64,000 nucleotides of DNA. Origin: Devosia sp. (lineage in GTDB: Bacteria; Pseudomonadota; Alphaproteobacteria; Rhizobiales; Devosiaceae). Below the pieces are notes generated by a model. The model searched no databases, was not told the DNA's origin, and saw nothing but the letters and a program-made list of their open reading frames with translations. Positions 16,875 through 25,385 of the stretch are shown in pieces (position 1 is the stretch's first letter; each line of letters begins with the position of its first letter). A program made the translations under genes and the position numbers. The DNA is taken from NCBI RefSeq assembly GCF_017307495.1, contig NZ_JAFKHE010000016.1:62001-126000 (forward strand), written 5' to 3'.

Positions 16875-16888
16875 TTGACCTCGATCAA
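16875..16888. promoter_or_regulatory. FNR/FixK box between cydD and cydA
   Basis: TTGACCTCGATCAA, identical to the 14 bases at 13231-13244. If it sits at -41.5 for cydA, transcription would begin near 16923 with a weak -10 TACTGC at 16911-16916. It is also upstream of cydD on the other strand. Confidence 0.65.
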
Positions 16889-16961
16889 GGCGCTGCGACA
16901 AGAGTGCGAGTACTGCGGCGGCCAGGCCGGCCCCTGGCAAGACAACACAAGGCATTCACCC

Positions 16962-18536
16962 ATGGTCGATCCGTTCGTAGTCGATCTGTCGCGTATCCAG
17001 TTCGCGGCGACGGCGATGTACCATTTCCTGTTCGTGCCACTGACGCTCGGCCTGAGCTTCATCATGGCGATCATGGAAAGCGTCTACGTGATGACCGGGC
17101 GCCAGGTCTGGCGCAAGGCGACGCTGTTCTGGGGCACACTGTTCGGCATCAACTTCGCCATGGGCGTCGCCACCGGCGTGGTGATGGAGTTCCAGTTCGG
17201 CATGAACTGGAGCTATTACAGCCACTATGTCGGCGACGTGTTCGGCGCGCCGCTCGCTATCGAGGGCCTGATGGCGTTCTTCCTCGAGGCGACCTTCATC
17301 GGCCTGTTCTTCTTCGGCTGGGATCGGCTCAGGCCGGTCGCCCACCTCGCGGTCACCTGGCTGGTTGCGCTCGGCGCGAATTTCTCGGCGCTGTGGATCC
17401 TGATCGCCAACGGCTGGATGCAGAACCCGGTCGGGGCGAGCTTCAACCCCGACACCATGCGCATGGAGATCACCAACTTCATGGAAGTGGTGTTCAATCC
17501 CGTAGCGCAGGCCAAGTTCGTCCATACCGTGTCGGCCGGCTATGTGTGCGGCGCGGTGTTCGTGCTCGGCATCAGCGCGCTCTACCTGCTGCGCGGCAAG
17601 CATGTCGAACTGGCCAAGCGCTCGATGGTGGTGGCGGCGAGCTTCGGGCTCGCCTCGGCGCTGTCGGTGGTCGTGCTCGGCGATGAGTCCGGCTACGTCG
17701 CGACCGAACACCAGAAGATGAAGATCGCCGCCATGGAGGCCATGTTCGAGACCGAGCCGGCCCCGGCGGCGCTGACGCTGTTCGCCATCCCCGGCGCCGA
17801 CGGCCGTCCGGCCTTCCAGGTCCAGTTCCCCTGGATCCTTGGGCTGATCACCACGCGTTCGCTGGACCGCGACCTGCCGGGCATCACCGAGCTTACCGAA
17901 CATGCGGCGCTGCGCATTGCCAACGGGCTCAAGGCGTATGTCGCGCTGCAGGCCGTCAAGGCCGACGCGACCGACAGCGGCGCCCGGGCCACGTTCGACG
18001 CGGCCAAGACCGATCTCGGTTATGCGCTATTGTTGAAGAAGTACCGGCCCGACATCGAGAATGCGACCGGCGAGGAGATCGTCAAGGCCTCGCTCGACAC
18101 GGTGCCGGACGTGTGGCCGCTGTTCTGGAGCTTCCGCATCATGGTGGCCTGCGGGTTCTTCTTCATCGCCTTCTTCGCGCTGTGGTTCTACAAGGCCGCG
18201 GTTCACCGGCTCGACAACCAGCGCTGGCTGCTGTGGACCTGCGTGCTGGCCCTGCCGCTGCCGTGGCTTGCCATCGAGCTCGGCTGGCTGATCGCCGAGT
18301 ACGGCCGGCAGCCATGGGTGGTCGAAGGGGTCCTGCCGACCTTCTATGCGGCCTCGGGCCTGAAGGTCTCGGACCTGGTCATCTCGCTAGTCTTCTTCGT
18401 GGCGCTCTACACGGCCCTGATCGTGGTCGAGCTCTTCCTCATGGTCAAAGCCATCCGGAAGGGCCCCTCGGACAGCTTCGGTCTTGATGACGACGCCGAA
18501 CCGGTCGAGCCGGCCGAAGCGATTCCCGCCAGGTAA
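16962..18536 (+). CDS. cydA: Cytochrome bd ubiquinol oxidase subunit I
   Basis: A 524-residue integral membrane subunit carrying the haems of the high-affinity cytochrome bd quinol oxidase. Haem-ligand positions are visible: H21 in 'MYHFLF', a histidine in '[10 protein letters not shown]', and the methionine in 'FRIMVACG'. The 'EYGRQPWVV' segment is the CydA signature. Length and the long helical region before 'DVWPLFW' indicate a long Q-loop like the E. coli enzyme. The start ATG follows about 75 bases after an FNR/FixK box. It is the first gene of cydABX. Confidence 0.96.
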   Translation: MVDPFVVDLSRIQFAATAMYHFLFVPLTLGLSFIMAIMESVYVMTGRQVWRKATLFWGTLFGINFAMGVATGVVMEFQFGMNWSYYSHYVGDVFGAPLAIEGLMAFFLEATFIGLFFFGWDRLRPVAHLAVTWLVALGANFSALWILIANGWMQNPVGASFNPDTMRMEITNFMEVVFNPVAQAKFVHTVSAGYVCGAVFVLGISALYLLRGKHVELAKRSMVVAASFGLASALSVVVLGDESGYVATEHQKMKIAAMEAMFETEPAPAALTLFAIPGADGRPAFQVQFPWILGLITTRSLDRDLPGITELTEHAALRIANGLKAYVALQAVKADATDSGARATFDAAKTDLGYALLLKKYRPDIENATGEEIVKASLDTVPDVWPLFWSFRIMVACGFFFIAFFALWFYKAAVHRLDNQRWLLWTCVLALPLPWLAIELGWLIAEYGRQPWVVEGVLPTFYAASGLKVSDLVISLVFFVALYTALIVVELFLMVKAIRKGPSDSFGLDDDAEPVEPAEAIPAR

Positions 18537-18547
18537 GGAGCAATCAA

Positions 18548-19696
18548 ATGAGTGTCGTTCCCCTCGACTACGAAGTGCTCCGCCTGGTCTGGTGGCTGCT
18601 GCTCGGCATCCTGCTCATCGGCTTTGCCGTGATGGGCGGCCGCGACCTCGGCATGGGCATGCTCCATCCCTTCGCCGCCCGTACCGACGAGGAGCGGCGC
18701 GTGCTGCTCAATCTCGCCGGTCCGACCTGGGAGGGCAACCAGGTGTGGCTGATCCTCGGCGGCGGCGCGATCTTCGCGGCCTTCCCGCCGCTCTATGCGG
18801 TCAGCTTCTCGGGCTTCTACATCGCCATGATCGCGATCCTGCTGGCGCTGATCCTGAGGCCGGTCGGCTTCAAGTACCGCGGCAAGATCGCAGATTTGCG
18901 CTGGCGCGCCACCTGGGACTGGGCCCTGTTCGTGGGCGGCTTCGTGCCCTCGCTGGTGTTCGGCGTGGCGGTGGGCAACCTGTTCCTCGGCGCACCCTTC
19001 CGCTTCGACGAGACATTGCGGGTGACCTACGAAGGCAACTTCTTCGGGCTGCTCACCCCGTTCGCGCTGCTCGCCGGCCTCGTCAGCGTCGCCATGCTGG
19101 TCACGCAGGGCGCAACGGTGATCGCCGCTCGCACGGATGGTGAGCTGGCCGAACGCGCCCGCCGGTACGGGCGCTTGGCCGCCTTGGCGACCGTGGTGCT
19201 GTTCGCCCTGGGTGGGCTGGTCGCCCTGTTCGTGCTCAGCGGCTACAGGGTGACAAGCCCGATCAACCCGGTCGGACCCTCGAACCCGCTCGGCAAGACG
19301 GTCGTGCTCGAGGCCGGCGCGTGGCGGACCAATTACGGGCTGATGCCGTGGATGATTGCCGCGCCGATCCTTGCCGTGCTGGGCAGCCTCGTTGCCTGGT
19401 GGGCGCTGGGGGCCAGGCGCGGCCTCGTCGGCCTGCTCGGCTCGAGTGTCGCGATCCTGGGCATCATCGCCACGGCGGGGCTGACGCTGTTCCCGTTCTT
19501 CCTGCCCAGTTCGATCGACCCGGCCTCCAGCCTCACGCTATGGGACGCCTCATCGAGCCAGCTGACGCTGTTCACCATGCTGCTCGCCACGGTGGTCTTC
19601 CTGCCGATCGTTCTCATCTACACCGCCTTCGTCTTCCGCGTGATGCGCGGACCGGTGACGTCGCGGAGCCTGGGCAAGAACCCCAACGCCTACTGA
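18548..19696 (+). CDS. cydB: Cytochrome bd ubiquinol oxidase subunit II
   Basis: A 382-residue membrane protein of the CydB family with a '[13 protein letters not shown]' region after helix 1, the family '[12 protein letters not shown]' motif and a polar '[14 protein letters not shown]' loop. It pairs with CydA and supports the haem-bearing subunit. It follows cydA after an 11-base gap with AAGGAG upstream of the ATG. Length is normal for the family. Confidence 0.96.
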   Translation: MSVVPLDYEVLRLVWWLLLGILLIGFAVMGGRDLGMGMLHPFAARTDEERRVLLNLAGPTWEGNQVWLILGGGAIFAAFPPLYAVSFSGFYIAMIAILLALILRPVGFKYRGKIADLRWRATWDWALFVGGFVPSLVFGVAVGNLFLGAPFRFDETLRVTYEGNFFGLLTPFALLAGLVSVAMLVTQGATVIAARTDGELAERARRYGRLAALATVVLFALGGLVALFVLSGYRVTSPINPVGPSNPLGKTVVLEAGAWRTNYGLMPWMIAAPILAVLGSLVAWWALGARRGLVGLLGSSVAILGIIATAGLTLFPFFLPSSIDPASSLTLWDASSSQLTLFTMLLATVVFLPIVLIYTAFVFRVMRGPVTSRSLGKNPNAY

Positions 19697-19708
19697 AGGA
19701 GAGAACGC

Positions 19709-19843
19709 ATGTGGTACTTCTCATGGATTCTGGGCGTCGGACTCGCGTGTGCCTTCGGCATCCTCAACGCCATGTGGTACGAGTTCCGCGACGACGCGGA
19801 ACAGGCCAGGTCGCACCCGGACAGCAACAGGCCGGCAACCTGA
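19709..19843 (+). CDS. cydX: Cytochrome bd small subunit CydX
   Basis: A 44-residue protein directly after cydB with GAAGGAGAG upstream of the ATG. It opens with 'MWYFSWILG', the hallmark of the CydX/YbgT family, then one membrane helix, 'NAMWYE', and a polar C-terminal tail. CydX stabilises haems in CydAB. It is too short for many gene finders. The stop lies 3 bases before the convergent aldo/keto reductase gene. Confidence 0.92.
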   Translation: MWYFSWILGVGLACAFGILNAMWYEFRDDAEQARSHPDSNRPAT

Positions 19844-19846
19844 CGA

Positions 19847-20875
19847 TCAGGGGGTCGGCGCGTCCTCGCGCAGCAACCCCTCGGCCTTGAGTTCGGCCCA
19901 CAGGTCGACCGGAATCTCGACCCGCATGCTTTGCACATTGCGTCGTGGGTGATCGGGATGGAAGGCCCCCGGGATCACCGAGGCGACGACGGGATGATGC
20001 AGGGTGAATTGCAGCGCCGCTGCCGCCAGCGGCACGCCGTGGCGGGCGCAGACGGCCTCCATCCTGCCGACCCGCTGCAACTGTTCCTCGCTGGCGATGG
20101 CGTAGTTGTAGCGCGCCCCCGGTACCGGCCCGGTGGCGAGAATGCCGGAGGCGAACACGCCGCCGATGATGACGCCGACGCCGCGGGCCGCGCAGAGCGG
20201 GAACTCCCTGTCCAGCACGGGTTGCTCGGCCAGCGTGTAGGGCAGCGCGACGAGGAAGAAATCGAGGTCGACCAGGTCGAGAAAGCGGGGGATGGTGCCC
20301 AGCCCGTTCACCCCCGCGCCATAGGCCTTGATCAGGCCGGCCTTCTTGAGGTCCTCGAGCGCCCGGATACCTCCGGTGGCGAGCTGGTGCAGGTGCGCCG
20401 TCACCAGTTCTTCCGATCCGAGATTGCCCGCATCAAGGTCGTGGACCACCAGGATGTCGATGCGATTCATGCCGAGCCGCAGCAGGCTGTCCTCATAGGC
20501 CCGCATGATGCCGGCGTAGGAATAGTCGTGGTGATGCTCGAACTGCAGGCCGTGCTCCCAGGCGCGCGGCGACCGGGCGAAGGCGACGGGGTCGGCCGGG
20601 GCGGTGAACCGGCGCCCGACCTTGGTGGAGAGGATCACCTGTTCGCGCGGGCGCCGATAGAGGGCACGACCGAAGCGTTGCTCGCTGAGGCCGCGACCGT
20701 ACCACGGCGAGGTGTCGTAGAACCGGATGCCGGCATCCCAGGCGGCGGCGAGTGTCGCATCGGACTGGCTGTCCTCGATGACGCCGAAGATGTTGCCGAG
20801 CGTCGCGCCACCCATGCCGAGGGCCGGCAGCTCGAGCGAGGTGCGGCCAAGGCGGCGCAGCGCGAACGGATCCAT
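19847..20875 (-). CDS. Aldo/keto reductase, aldose (L-fucose-type) dehydrogenase subgroup
   Basis: A 342-residue aldo/keto reductase. The catalytic tetrad is visible: Asp and Tyr in 'FYDTSPWYG', Lys in 'LSTKVG' and His in 'VVHDLD'. The sequence style, including 'LGMNRIDILVVHDLD', is that of the D-threo-aldose 1-dehydrogenase/L-fucose dehydrogenase group, which oxidises aldoses to lactones with NAD(P). It is the last gene of a minus-strand module with a DHDPS-family lyase, an L-rhamnose-mutarotase-family protein and IclR, which supports a role in a non-phosphorylating deoxysugar or pentose route. Exact sugar unknown. Confidence 0.82.
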   Translation of the reverse strand: MDPFALRRLGRTSLELPALGMGGATLGNIFGVIEDSQSDATLAAAWDAGIRFYDTSPWYGRGLSEQRFGRALYRRPREQVILSTKVGRRFTAPADPVAFARSPRAWEHGLQFEHHHDYSYAGIMRAYEDSLLRLGMNRIDILVVHDLDAGNLGSEELVTAHLHQLATGGIRALEDLKKAGLIKAYGAGVNGLGTIPRFLDLVDLDFFLVALPYTLAEQPVLDREFPLCAARGVGVIIGGVFASGILATGPVPGARYNYAIASEEQLQRVGRMEAVCARHGVPLAAAALQFTLHHPVVASVIPGAFHPDHPRRNVQSMRVEIPVDLWAELKAEGLLREDAPTP

Positions 20876-20876
20876 G

Positions 20877-21785
20877 TCAGCCTCCGAAGGCTACCGGTGT
20901 CGGAACGATGGTGGCCAGCAGCTCGTCGATCTCGCGCTGGGTGATCGGATCGACCGCCGTGGTCGGGCTGCGCACCAGTGCCGTCCGGATGATGCCGCGA
21001 CGCACCAGCAGCTGCTTGTGGATGGCGTAGTAGATGTCGCCGCCCTGGTTGCCGAGCCGGTTCACCGCCATGATCGTCGCGTCGAAGCGCGTGCGCGCCG
21101 CCGTCTCGTCGCCGGCCTGGAACGCGTCCCAGACGGCGACGAAATCGGCCGGCTGGCTGCAGAACGGCATGGTGCCGTGCGCCCCGCGCCGCATCTCCTC
21201 GATGAAGTAGGAGCCGCCGGCGCCCCCGAAGATGGTCAGCCGATCGCCCGCCGCCGCCGACATGGCGTGCACCTTGGAGGTCACCGGCAGGGTCTCGACC
21301 TTGATGTAGGTGACGTTCCGGCAGGCGTCCGCAATGCGCAACGCCAGCGCGGGCGAGATCGGCCCCTGCGGCACGTCCTGCAGGATGATCGGGATGCCCA
21401 CCGCGGCGTCGATCGCCTTGTAGTAGTCGAAGATCTCGTCGGAGCTGACCGGCATGAACGAGGGCGGAATCACCATCAGCGCATCGGCGCCGGCGGCCTC
21501 GGCGGCCTTCGAATAGAACACCGCCAGGTCGGTGCCGGCGGCACCCGAGTTGATGATGACGGGCACGCGGCCATTCACCGCCTGCACCGTCGCCGCGGTG
21601 ATCTGGGCGCGCTCGGCCTCGTTGAACTTGAACACCTCGCTGCCCAGCGCCACGCCGAGGCCATGCACGCCCGCCGCGATGTTGAACTCGATCAGGCGCG
21701 CAAGGCTCTCCTCGTCGATGCTCCCGTCGAGATGGAAGGGCGTGACGAGAATGGGCACGACGCCCCTGATGGCGACCGAAGACAT
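20877..21785 (-). CDS. DHDPS/N-acetylneuraminate lyase family aldolase
   Basis: A 302-residue class I lyase with Schiff-base lysine K162 in 'YIKVETLP'. As in the protein at 10619-11542, the usual 'YNxP' tyrosine position reads 'LQDVP', so the standard catalytic tyrosine is absent. It lies 1 base upstream of the aldo/keto reductase gene and 13 bases downstream of the mutarotase gene, forming a tight minus-strand operon. Likely cleaves a 2-keto-3-deoxy aldonate derived from the sugar oxidised by its neighbour. Confidence 0.84.
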   Translation of the reverse strand: MSSVAIRGVVPILVTPFHLDGSIDEESLARLIEFNIAAGVHGLGVALGSEVFKFNEAERAQITAATVQAVNGRVPVIINSGAAGTDLAVFYSKAAEAAGADALMVIPPSFMPVSSDEIFDYYKAIDAAVGIPIILQDVPQGPISPALALRIADACRNVTYIKVETLPVTSKVHAMSAAAGDRLTIFGGAGGSYFIEEMRRGAHGTMPFCSQPADFVAVWDAFQAGDETAARTRFDATIMAVNRLGNQGGDIYYAIHKQLLVRRGIIRTALVRSPTTAVDPITQREIDELLATIVPTPVAFGG

Positions 21786-21798
21786 TGAGCGAGCTTTC

Positions 21799-22110
21799 CT
21801 AGCGATTTTCGAAGTTGAACATTTCCTCGACCGGCCACTGCACCGGCGAGAAGTCGGGGTTGGTTTCCATGTAGGGCGCCATCATCTCCCACCAGCGCCA
21901 GGTGAGGTCGCTGACCGGGGTGCCCGGATCGGGCGCGGTGTCGCGCTCCATGTAAGCGAAGAGATCGAGCCCGTTGCGGTAGATCGAGAAGGTGCGCACG
22001 CCGTCGCGCTTCATGGCCTCGAGCATCTCGGGCCAGATCTCGTCGTGCTTTTGCTTGTAGATCACCTCGTTGCCGGGCTTCAGCTTCATCATCCAGGCGA
22101 TGCGGACCAT
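21799..22110 (-). CDS. rhaM: L-rhamnose mutarotase family protein
   Basis: A 103-residue protein of the RhaM/RhaU family, which interconverts alpha and beta anomers of L-rhamnose or related sugars such as L-fucose. H22 in 'KQKHDEIWPEM' is the catalytic histidine, and the tyrosine in 'SIYRN' and the paired tryptophans in 'WRWWEMM' match the active site. The ATG at 22110 is preferred over a TTG at 22116. It belongs to the module with the lyase and aldose dehydrogenase, which use the anomer it would supply. L-fucose is an equally good substrate by context. Confidence 0.85.
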   Translation of the reverse strand: MVRIAWMMKLKPGNEVIYKQKHDEIWPEMLEAMKRDGVRTFSIYRNGLDLFAYMERDTAPDPGTPVSDLTWRWWEMMAPYMETNPDFSPVQWPVEEMFNFENR

Positions 22111-22168
22111 TCTCAAATCCTCGCGGTCGGCACGCCGCCGCCATTTTCGATGCAGATAGCCATCGCCA

Positions 22169-22954
22169 TCACCCCGCCATCCGTTCGGCCGCAGCCGCGA
22201 CCGGGGGCCAGGCGCCGGCGAAGCCGAGGCGGCGGCTGACGTGTTCGCAGGCGTCCCACAGCATGGCGACGATCGGCATGACGTTGGCGCCGCCGGGCTT
22301 CTTCACCGACGGGCCGGTGACGCTCATGGCGCCGACCGAGGTGCCGGATCGATCGAGGATCGGCACGGCGACGCAGTAGACACCCATCACCACTTCCTGG
22401 TCGTCGATCGAGTAGAAGCGCGCGCGGATGCGGCCGATCTCCTCGCGCAGCCTCGCCGGGTCGGTGATGGTTTGGCTGGTGAGCGCGGAGAGCGGCTGGT
22501 TGTAGATCTCCTCGCGCTTGTCCTCGCTCATGAAGGCCAGCATGGCCTTGCCGGCGCCGCCGCAATTGAGGGGCCCGCGCGAGCCGATGCGCAGGTCGAG
22601 CTGCATGCCCTCGTTGCCGCGCACCTTGTCGATGCAGACGCCATGGAGGCCGCTGAGCGCGTTGACGTTGACCGTCTCGCTCGTCGCCTCGGCGATCCTT
22701 TCGGCGAACGGGCGGCACAACCGCGGCAGGTCGATACGCTCGAGCTGCATGCCGGTGATCTCGAGCAGGCGGAAGCTCAGCTCCCACTCGCCCGCCGGCG
22801 TGCGGTCGGCAACGCCCGCCTCCGCAAGATCGAGCAGCATCCGGTGCACCGAGCCCAGCGGCAATTGCAGCTGCTGGGCAACGGCGCGCACGCCAAGCGG
22901 TCCCTTCCTTGCCAGAAGGTCCATGGCCTGCACTGACCGGATGATGCTCGACAT
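22169..22954 (-). CDS. IclR-family transcriptional regulator
   Basis: A 261-residue regulator with an N-terminal winged helix (residues about 1-60, 'LGVRAVAQQLQLPLGSVHRMLLDL') and a C-terminal GAF-like effector domain with the family segments 'GGAGKAMLAFM' and 'VAVPILDRSGTSVGAMSV'. It is the first gene of the minus-strand sugar module (mutarotase, lyase, aldose dehydrogenase) and probably controls it in response to a pathway intermediate. The 200 bases upstream hold a palindromic repeat. Confidence 0.9.
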   Translation of the reverse strand: MSSIIRSVQAMDLLARKGPLGVRAVAQQLQLPLGSVHRMLLDLAEAGVADRTPAGEWELSFRLLEITGMQLERIDLPRLCRPFAERIAEATSETVNVNALSGLHGVCIDKVRGNEGMQLDLRIGSRGPLNCGGAGKAMLAFMSEDKREEIYNQPLSALTSQTITDPARLREEIGRIRARFYSIDDQEVVMGVYCVAVPILDRSGTSVGAMSVTGPSVKKPGGANVMPIVAMLWDACEHVSRRLGFAGAWPPVAAAAERMAG

Positions 22955-23044
22955 CTAGGCGACAGCTCCTGCGCAATGGATTGCAGTCGGACCACTCTCG
23001 CGCTTGCCGCCGAGCATTGGCCCCGGACCCACCAAACCCGCCGT

Positions 23045-23121
23045 GTCATCCCCGCGAAAGCGGGGATCGCCGTTTGGGTCGGGCATCAAGAACAGGGGTT
23101 CCCGCTTTCGCGGGAATGACT
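23045..23121. repeat. REP-like palindrome pair
   Basis: TCATCCCCGCGAAAGCGGGGA and its inverted partner TTCCCGCTTTCGCGGGAATGA flank about 30 bases. Each unit is itself a hairpin around GCGAAAGC or GCTTTCGC. Related copies occur at 28641-28664, 33071-33166 and 54368-54445, always between genes. Confidence 0.8.
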
Positions 23122-23154
23122 CCGCGCTCAACCGAAGCCAGTTGGCCCTCGTTA

Positions 23155-24345
23155 TCACCAGTGGGTCTTCTTCGTCGTGGCGTTGGGCTCGATCAGGTTG
23201 TCGTTGATGTAGTCCCACTGGATTTCGTAGCCCATGCCCGAGCCCTTGGGCAGGTGCACGTAACCCTCGGCGTCGATCTTATCGACGATATTCTTGAGGT
23301 AGGGGTGCGGCTTGTCGTAGTCGACGCCCGGCGCCAGCAGGCCCTTCTCGTAATACTCGGACGTATCTTCCGACGTCGCGCCACAGACCTGCAGGTTGCC
23401 CCAGCCGGCCATGTGCATTTCGCAGCGCAGGCCATAGGCCTCGGCAACGATGGCGGTCTTGCGGGCGCCGGTGATGCCGCCGCGGACCACGTCGATGCGG
23501 CTCATGTCGCCGGCGCCGCGCAGGATCCATTCGGCGCGGCTGAACACGCCACCGGCGACGATCTCGGGGCTGAGGATCGGGATCGAGAGCTCGCGCGAGA
23601 GCCGGACGTAGCTCTCGACCCGGTATTCCGGCATCGGGTGCTCGTACCAGTAGTAGTTGAGCTTTTCGAGCTCGCGGCCGACCTGGATGGCTTCCTCGAG
23701 GCTCATGTAGGTGCCCCACGGATCGTACATCAGCACGTAGTCGGGGCCGACGGCCTCGCGCACCAGATGGATGGTCTCGATGTCGGCCTTGATGTTGGAC
23801 GGACGGCCCGGCGTCGGGGTGCCGGTCTCGGGGTTCCAGAAGTAGTGCGGGTGGATCTTGTAGGCGATGTAGCCTTCCTTTTTGCACTGCAGCGCATGGT
23901 CGGCATAGACCTGCGGCTTGCCGATGTTGGGATAGGTCGAGGCGTAGGCCTTCACCTTGTCGCGGGCGCCGCCCATCAGCTTGTAGACCGGCAGGTTGGC
24001 GAAGTTGCCCGCCAGGTCCCACAGCGCATTGTCGATGACCGAAGCCACGTTCTCCTGGACGTTGGCAACCCACATCCACTTCCAGATCATCTCGCGGTCC
24101 ATCGGGTCCTGCCCGACGAGCAGGTCCTTGATGCGCCACAGGATCGCCTGCTGGTCGACGACGTTCAGGCCCTCTGCGTCACCGTGCGAGCCGCCGCCGA
24201 AATAGTGGCCCTCGACGCCCTCGTCGGTGTGGATGGTGAGCAGGGTCTGCATCATCGGCGTATCCGGCATCGGCCGGGCGTAGCCGGTGTCGAAGCGGTC
24301 GGCGGTGGTGCGGAACGACTTGATGGTGATGTCCGAGATCTTCAC
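23155..24345 (-). CDS. Enolase-superfamily dehydratase-like protein with atypical second metal site
   Basis: A 396-residue member of the mandelate racemase group. Probable metal ligands are D208 ('MYDPWG'), E235 ('WYEHPMPEY') and E261 ('LSPEIV'); the second site reads Glu-His rather than the usual Glu-Asp. K163 and H165 ('AYKIHPH') form a KxH pair and H311 ('MHMAGWG') is the probable second base. The N-terminal 'TGYARPMPDTP' loop is unlike the other dehydratases here. The start is GTG with AAGGA upstream. It sits between the IclR module and a ribose-type ABC importer and could serve either. Substrate unknown. Confidence 0.82.
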   Translation of the reverse strand: MKISDITIKSFRTTADRFDTGYARPMPDTPMMQTLLTIHTDEGVEGHYFGGGSHGDAEGLNVVDQQAILWRIKDLLVGQDPMDREMIWKWMWVANVQENVASVIDNALWDLAGNFANLPVYKLMGGARDKVKAYASTYPNIGKPQVYADHALQCKKEGYIAYKIHPHYFWNPETGTPTPGRPSNIKADIETIHLVREAVGPDYVLMYDPWGTYMSLEEAIQVGRELEKLNYYWYEHPMPEYRVESYVRLSRELSIPILSPEIVAGGVFSRAEWILRGAGDMSRIDVVRGGITGARKTAIVAEAYGLRCEMHMAGWGNLQVCGATSEDTSEYYEKGLLAPGVDYDKPHPYLKNIVDKIDAEGYVHLPKGSGMGYEIQWDYINDNLIEPNATTKKTHW

Positions 24346-24389
24346 GGCGCGGTCCTTGGTGTGTCCCTGGGGGATGAAGTGGAATGGGC

Positions 24390-25385
24390 TTATTCGTAGG
24401 CGTCGCCGCCGCGAATGCGGTCGAGCAGGACTGCTGCCAGCAGCAGCAGGCCGACAATGATGTTCACGTAGTAGGGGCTGATCGCCTTCAGATCGAGGAT
24501 GTTGGACACACCCGCGACCGCAAGCAAGCCCAGCGCGCCGCCGATCGGATTGCCGACGCCGCCGCGCAGGATCGAGTAGCCGCCGATCATCAGCGCGGCG
24601 TAGACCTGGAACTCGAGGCCGAAGCCGGTGGCGCGGGCAGCCGAGCCGAGTTGGGCGGCGTAGACGATGCCGCCGAGGCCGGCGCCGAAGGACGAAAGCA
24701 GCAGCGCCGCGACGCGTACGCCCCTGACCGAGATGCCGGCACGGGCCGCCGCCTTGTCGTCACCGCCTACCGCCTGCACGTGCCGGCCAGCCCGGGTCCT
24801 GGTGACGATCAGCGCCGCGACCACCGTCAGCGCGATGGCGACGAGGAAGAACAGCGGCAGGCCGAACAGCTGCAGGCTGATCAGGTTGAACATGTCGATG
24901 TTGAAGGCAAAGATCGTGCCCTGCGAGCCGAGCAGCACCCAGGCGATGCCGCGCAGCGCCACCAGCATGCCCAGCGTCGCCGCGATCGGCTCGGCGCCGA
25001 AGCCGACGATGGCAATGGCGTTGATGCCGCCGAAGCAGAGGCAGGCGACGAGGGTCACAACGGCGGTCGTGGCCGGATCCCAGCCGAGCGAGATGAGCAG
25101 GGCAAAGAGGGCCGACGAGAAGGCCACCATCGAGCCGATCGACAGGTCGACGACGCCGGAGAGCAGGGCGAAGCCCGAGAAGGCGCCGACGATCAGCGGC
25201 ACGATCAGGAAGGTCCCCATGATCGAGACGTTGCCGAAGCTCAGGAACTTCGGGCCGACCCAGAACCAGCCGATGGCGATCACCGCGATGAAGGTGATGC
25301 TGATCGAGGCGACCGAGCCGGTGAGGATGGCGCGCCAGTCCTCGCTGAGGCCCTTCCTGACGGGGGCAGCGGTGATGTCGGTCAT
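24390..25385 (-). CDS. Sugar ABC importer permease (RbsC/FrcC family)
   Basis: A 331-residue inner-membrane permease with about ten hydrophobic segments and the family motif 'GFALLSGVVDLSIGSMVAFS'. A later 'GGDDKAAARAGISVRGVR' cytoplasmic loop contacts the ATPase. It overlaps the upstream permease gene by 4 bases. The two permeases are different proteins, so the channel is probably a heterodimer. It is the last gene of the importer operon. Confidence 0.88.
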   Translation of the reverse strand: MTDITAAPVRKGLSEDWRAILTGSVASISITFIAVIAIGWFWVGPKFLSFGNVSIMGTFLIVPLIVGAFSGFALLSGVVDLSIGSMVAFSSALFALLISLGWDPATTAVVTLVACLCFGGINAIAIVGFGAEPIAATLGMLVALRGIAWVLLGSQGTIFAFNIDMFNLISLQLFGLPLFFLVAIALTVVAALIVTRTRAGRHVQAVGGDDKAAARAGISVRGVRVAALLLSSFGAGLGGIVYAAQLGSAARATGFGLEFQVYAALMIGGYSILRGGVGNPIGGALGLLAVAGVSNILDLKAISPYYVNIIVGLLLLAAVLLDRIRGGDAYE

